From contig JBNLBT010000019.1 in NCBI GenBank assembly GCA_050303435.1, positions 1 through 42,630 of the forward strand: a stretch of 42,630 nt of DNA, given 5' to 3'. This stretch comes from JBNLBT01 sp050303435. Lineage in GTDB: Bacteria > Pseudomonadota > Gammaproteobacteria > Xanthomonadales > Marinicellaceae. The position numbers were made by a program, and so were the translations under genes. The notes below the pieces were generated by a model. The model was not told where the DNA came from and did not search any database. It worked only from the letters and a program-made list of their open reading frames with translations. Positions 39,472 through 42,630 of the stretch are shown piece after piece (the first letter of the stretch is position 1; each line of letters starts with the position of its first letter).

Positions 39472-39942
39472 TTAATGTTCATGATTGTCCGGGCTCTCGA
39501 ACAACATGTCCTGCAAACTTTCAAACGCTTGTTCCTGTCCCGGTTGTGAATATAAAATGATTAAAGCCAGCCATTGTAAATCATCGACGTCGATGTTGTC
39601 AGCTTCCAGATCAAAAATACTGTTGATCAACAGCTCCCTGGATTTGCTGTTCAAGATGCCGGTGTTTTCAAGATACATCACAAAATCAATGCCGTCCTGT
39701 TGCAGCAGATCGTATTCTCTTTGGCTGTACAGGCGCACGGCATCGGGGTTGGCGGTTTTCAGGCGGTCGGAATGTTCGGGCAGTTTTTCCAGCCAGTCGA
39801 AGGCGGCTTCAATGACTTCATTGGAGAAGCCGGCCTGTTGCAATCCGTCAAACAATTCGTCCTTGTTGAAGTGTTCTTCGGGGGTGTCGTACAAATAGTT
39901 TTCAAACAAGTAAACCAACAGGTCGACCACATTTTCATTCAT
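39472..39942 (-). CDS. smg: Smg family protein (DUF494)
   Basis: 156 aa acidic cytosolic protein of the DUF494/Smg family, of unknown function. Recognised from NVVDLLVYLFENYL near the N-terminus and from LQQAGFSNEVIEAAFDWLEKL, with a C-terminal LQWLALIILYSQPGQEQAFESLQDMLF. It is commonly found beside dprA and topA, which is the case here: its ATG overlaps the dprA stop (ATGA) and topA starts two bases after its own stop. Confidence 0.93.
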   Translation of the reverse strand: MNENVVDLLVYLFENYLYDTPEEHFNKDELFDGLQQAGFSNEVIEAAFDWLEKLPEHSDRLKTANPDAVRLYSQREYDLLQQDGIDFVMYLENTGILNSKSRELLINSIFDLEADNIDVDDLQWLALIILYSQPGQEQAFESLQDMLFESPDNHEH

Positions 39943-41072
39943 AGTTTCTGATACCTGGCTCCGGGCAGTTTCTGGATTTTATTTTTCAGCTCCAAAATCA
40001 ATAGAATGGACGAAACGGCCTGGGTTGTCAATCCGCTGGCCTGAATAATTTCCTCGCTGGCCATCGGCTGGTGACCGATTTGAGCCAGCACCTGGCGCTG
40101 ATCGTCGGACAAATCCGATGTGGGGACTGAATCCGGCTTTTCAATGTTTTCATTCGCGAGGGCACTTTGCAGGTCCATTTGCAGCTGTTCGGACAGGTGC
40201 GCCGCCATCGGCTGCAATTCTTCCAGCACTTCATCGGCGCATTCAACCAGCCGTGCGCCTTCGCGGATCAAGCGGTGATTGCCGCGTGCCATGGGGTTGT
40301 TGATGGCGCCGGGAATGGCCATCACCGGGCGATTGATTTCCATGCTCAGACGCGCGGTGATCAGTGAGCCACTGCGCAGACCGGATTCCACCACCAGTGT
40401 GCCCAATGCCAGACCGCTGATGATGCGGTTGCGGCGCGGGAAGTGCTGACTGGCCGGCGGTGCGTCGAACGGCAATTCACTGACCACGGCGCCGTGTTCA
40501 ACCAGACGCTTGGCCAGGGACACGTTGGATTTGGGGTAAATGCTGTTGATGCCGGTGCCCATCACCGCCACGCTGCGGCCGCCGGCATCCAGCGCGGCCT
40601 GGTGTGCCTGCGTGTCAATGCCTTGTGCCAGGCCGCTGGTGATCACCAGACCGCCTGCCGCCAGTTGGCGGCAAAAGCGTTGGGTGTTTTGCAATCCGCC
40701 GGGGGTGGCGTTGCGGCTGCCCACCACGGCCAGTTGTGGCATCAGTAAAACCGCAGGATCGCCTTTGAGAAACAGCGCCGCGGGTGGATCGGGGGTGTTT
40801 TTTAACAACGGCGGGTACAATGGGTCGCACACCGTCAGCAGGTGATTGCCGGGTTTTTCCAGCCAGGCCAGTTCACGTGCGCATGCGCTGGGATCGAAGG
40901 CCTGCACGTGGCGCCAGGCTTTGGTCGGAATCTGGATTGAGTCGGGCGGGGATTTCAGCGCCACTGCGGCAACGGCGCTGCCGCAATGTTGCATGAGTTT
41001 GAGCAGCCGGGTGTTGCCCAGGCCTGGAGCATTCAGCAATGCCAGCCAGGCCTGGTGTTCATTGAGATCCAT
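39939..41072 (-). CDS. dprA: DNA-processing protein A
   Basis: 377 aa. DprA loads RecA on incoming single-stranded DNA during transformation and is widespread even in species not known to be competent. The central Rossmann fold has LAVVGSRNATPGG, ITSGLAQGIDTQAHQAAL, VMGTGINSIYPKSN, SELPFDAPP, HFPRRNRIISGLALGTLVVES and SGSLITARLSMEINRPVMAIPG. A C-terminal winged-helix domain (about 315-377, QVLAQIGHQPMASEEIIQASGLTTQAVSSIL) is also present. It lies 18 bases after the LysM gene and overlaps smg by four bases. Confidence 0.95.
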   Translation of the reverse strand: MDLNEHQAWLALLNAPGLGNTRLLKLMQHCGSAVAAVALKSPPDSIQIPTKAWRHVQAFDPSACARELAWLEKPGNHLLTVCDPLYPPLLKNTPDPPAALFLKGDPAVLLMPQLAVVGSRNATPGGLQNTQRFCRQLAAGGLVITSGLAQGIDTQAHQAALDAGGRSVAVMGTGINSIYPKSNVSLAKRLVEHGAVVSELPFDAPPASQHFPRRNRIISGLALGTLVVESGLRSGSLITARLSMEINRPVMAIPGAINNPMARGNHRLIREGARLVECADEVLEELQPMAAHLSEQLQMDLQSALANENIEKPDSVPTSDLSDDQRQVLAQIGHQPMASEEIIQASGLTTQAVSSILLILELKNKIQKLPGARYQKL

Positions 41073-41090
41073 CTCAACGGCGTTTATGCA

Positions 41091-42293
41091 TCAGGGCAGG
41101 CGCACGTAGTCAAACAGTTTGACCGGGCGATTGCCGCTCATGATGATGGCGTAGCTGATGTGATCAAAAGTTTTGAACACCATGATATTGCCAACGAATT
41201 CCTCGGGCAGCGTGACCATCGCATCGCCCGGTTTGAACAATGTTTTCATTTCGCCTTTGGGGTACATCACTTCATCGCGAATGACTTTTTCCGGGCGGTA
41301 GGCCGCGAACACATCGCCGACCGCAACGTCATCGGCCGCGCCGGTTGATATTGCCACAATCTGACGCTTGCCACTGCCAAACAGGGCGTTGTTCAGGGCC
41401 ACCACGCGCACATTGGGATGATCCAGTGTGGCCGCTTTGGGGGTGAAATACGGGTCGAATCTGAAATCGTCCAGGGGCAACACCAGATCGCCTTTCTTGA
41501 CTTCCCAGGTGGCTTCTTTCAGTTCAATGGTGGTGATGTCGTCGGTGCCCACACGCACCACTTCAGCGACGCCAATCTCGGCCACTTCATAGCCCAGAAT
41601 GCGCACGTGTTTCCAGTAGGCCTGCGCCAGGAAGTTGCGCCAGAAACGCTGCGCCACTTTGTCGCCGGTGTAATCCGATGTTTTGGCCCAGGGTTGAGAA
41701 TCGACCCGGCGGTTCTCCGATTTGTACCAGGGGAAATCCACCGGCACTTCACGGTACACCACGGTGGGGCGCACCACCGCAAGCAAATCGCCTTGTTGCA
41801 CGTTGCTCAGGTTGCGCACGTAGACATTGTCTGAAGGCGCGGCCATGTAGCGGTCTTCTTCCGCGGCCACGATGTACGGCGCGGCGTCAATTTCCTCTTT
41901 GCTGAGAATGCGCAATTTTTTCAGGAACGGCTCAATGTCGCCCAACGGGATGGTGCGGATGGCCTCGTCATGATCAATGGTGCGCACTTCAGGGCCCAGT
42001 TTGACCGTCGGATGGCCTCGCGATACGGTGATTTTGGGTTGTCCGTCCAAATACACCAGAGAAAGCACATCGCCCGGATAAATCAGGTGGGGATTTTCAA
42101 TCTGTGGATTGACGTGCCAGATCTCCGGCCACAACCACGGGCTTTTCAGAAACGTGGCTGAAATGTCCCACAGTGTGTCGCCTTTTTGAACCACATAGGT
42201 GTCCGGATGGGATGGATTCAATTCGACTTGCGCATCTGCCGTGGCCATGAAGCCTATTAATAGCAGAACTATTAAAAGTTGTTTTTTAAACAT
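41091..42293 (-). CDS. LysM domain periplasmic protein
   Basis: 400 aa from the ATG at 42293, which has AGGG about 10 bases upstream; a TTG three codons earlier is less likely. The signal peptide MFKKQLLIVLLLIGFMATADA is followed by one LysM peptidoglycan-binding domain (TYVVQKGDTLWDISATFLKSPWLWPEIWHVNPQI...IYPGDVLSL) and a long C-terminal region of unknown fold, with patterns like YVRNLSNVQQGDLLAVVRP and GRVVALNN-type strands. No catalytic domain is visible. It is divergent from def and heads the dprA-smg-topA-tsaC-waaA run. The same LysM-dprA-def arrangement exists in Pseudomonas (from memory). Confidence 0.9.
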   Translation of the reverse strand: MFKKQLLIVLLLIGFMATADAQVELNPSHPDTYVVQKGDTLWDISATFLKSPWLWPEIWHVNPQIENPHLIYPGDVLSLVYLDGQPKITVSRGHPTVKLGPEVRTIDHDEAIRTIPLGDIEPFLKKLRILSKEEIDAAPYIVAAEEDRYMAAPSDNVYVRNLSNVQQGDLLAVVRPTVVYREVPVDFPWYKSENRRVDSQPWAKTSDYTGDKVAQRFWRNFLAQAYWKHVRILGYEVAEIGVAEVVRVGTDDITTIELKEATWEVKKGDLVLPLDDFRFDPYFTPKAATLDHPNVRVVALNNALFGSGKRQIVAISTGAADDVAVGDVFAAYRPEKVIRDEVMYPKGEMKTLFKPGDAMVTLPEEFVGNIMVFKTFDHISYAIIMSGNRPVKLFDYVRLP

Positions 42294-42312
42294 CAGCGAC
42301 AACCCTTTGATT

Positions 42313-42341
42313 TTTATAAAACTTTAGTTTAGCCATTTTAA
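42313..42341 (-). promoter_or_regulatory. Putative promoter of the lysM-dprA-smg-topA operon
   Basis: Minus strand TTAAAA (4 of 6 to -35), 17 bases, TATAAA (5 of 6 to -10), about 20 bases before the ATG, inside a clearly AT-rich 171-base divergent gap with def. Confidence 0.55.
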
Positions 42342-42464
42342 AACAGAATTTAAACAAAAAAATGTGAATCTTGTGGCAAAAATCCGCTATTTTAGGCCCG
42401 CCCGGTTTAAAAAGCCGTGCAAATACCCCATAATGCGTGTTTCCGATTGTTGCCACACCCCGTC

Positions 42465-42630
42465 ATGAGTGTACGAGAAATACTGACCATTCCGGACAAA
42501 AGACTGAAAACCGTTGCCGCCGAAGTCACGCGCATTGACGCGGCGCTGCAATCCCTCATTGATGACATGTTTGAGACCATGTATCAGGCGCCGGGCATCG
42601 GTTTGGCGGCCACTCAGGTGGATGTGCACA
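42465..42630 (+). CDS. def: Peptide deformylase, N-terminal part (runs off window)
   Basis: The first 55 codons, MSVREILTIPDKRLKTVAAEVTRID..., with motif 1 GIGLAATQVD (family pattern G-x-G-x-A-A-x-Q). The zinc-binding EGCLS and HExxH motifs lie beyond base 42630. The enzyme removes the formyl group from new proteins. Divergent from lysM, as in Pseudomonas and Xanthomonas, where fmt and rsmB follow def. CATAAT at 42429-42434 is a possible -10 box. Confidence 0.95.
   Translation, partial: MSVREILTIPDKRLKTVAAEVTRIDAALQSLIDDMFETMYQAPGIGLAATQVDVH

Noticed and set aside
39939..41072. dprA as a sign of a competence island
   Set aside because: The neighbours are smg, topA, tsaC and def, the usual housekeeping context for dprA; no com genes are seen.

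Overview
The window is a gene-dense stretch of bacterial chromosome, moderately GC-rich by eye. It carries about 32 protein genes and no rRNA, tRNA, CRISPR array, insertion sequence or phage gene that I can see. No gap between genes exceeds 200 bases. Gene content and order point to a Gammaproteobacterium. Three runs match, from memory, blocks in Pseudomonas and Xanthomonas: algZ-algR-hemC-hemD; cutA-dsbD-aroQ-accB-accC-prmA-(DUF3426)-fis-purH-purD; and def / lysM-dprA-smg-topA-tsaC. The dprA-smg-topA-tsaC order, a TopA without zinc ribbons, and a secreted protein ending in an IFANGF-type tail suggest the Xanthomonadales side. That placement is inference.

Layout, left to right. 1-2517 (+): the C-terminal part of an alpha-2-macroglobulin-like protein with its CWEQ thioester. 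2561-6732 (-): a PiT phosphate transporter with its DUF47 partner, then a TRAP transporter membrane pair (dctM, dctQ) coupled to a DUF2782 gene. 6799-7278 (+): a lipoprotein. 7293-10628 (-): hemD, hemC, algR-like regulator and algZ-like kinase, joined by start/stop overlaps. 10826-12610 (+): a small secreted protein, a YiiD-type thioesterase, a lipoprotein and folB. 12591-22530 (-): purD, purH, fis, a DUF3426 zinc-ribbon protein, prmA, accC, accB, aroQ, dsbD and cutA. 22720-26832 (+): a 1370-residue membrane protein of unknown function. 26883-30273 (-): a HerA-like ATPase, an M17 leucyl aminopeptidase and an ElaA-type acetyltransferase. 30339-32576 (+): an AsmA-family protein. 32630-42293 (-): a likely seven-gene operon lysM-dprA-smg-topA-tsaC-waaA-BNR lipoprotein. 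42465-42630 (+): the start of def.

Most genes are housekeeping: purine, fatty acid, haem, folate and shikimate steps, DNA topology, tRNA modification, LPS core and periplasmic redox control. I see no defence island or other clearly new multi-gene system. The least ordinary items are the 1370-residue protein, which looks like an internal duplication that includes a second buried signal-like segment; DsbD with two tandem N-terminal DsbD-alpha domains; a beta-propeller-type lipoprotein translationally tied to waaA; a short Fis with no dusB beside it; and several hairpins and inverted repeats between genes.
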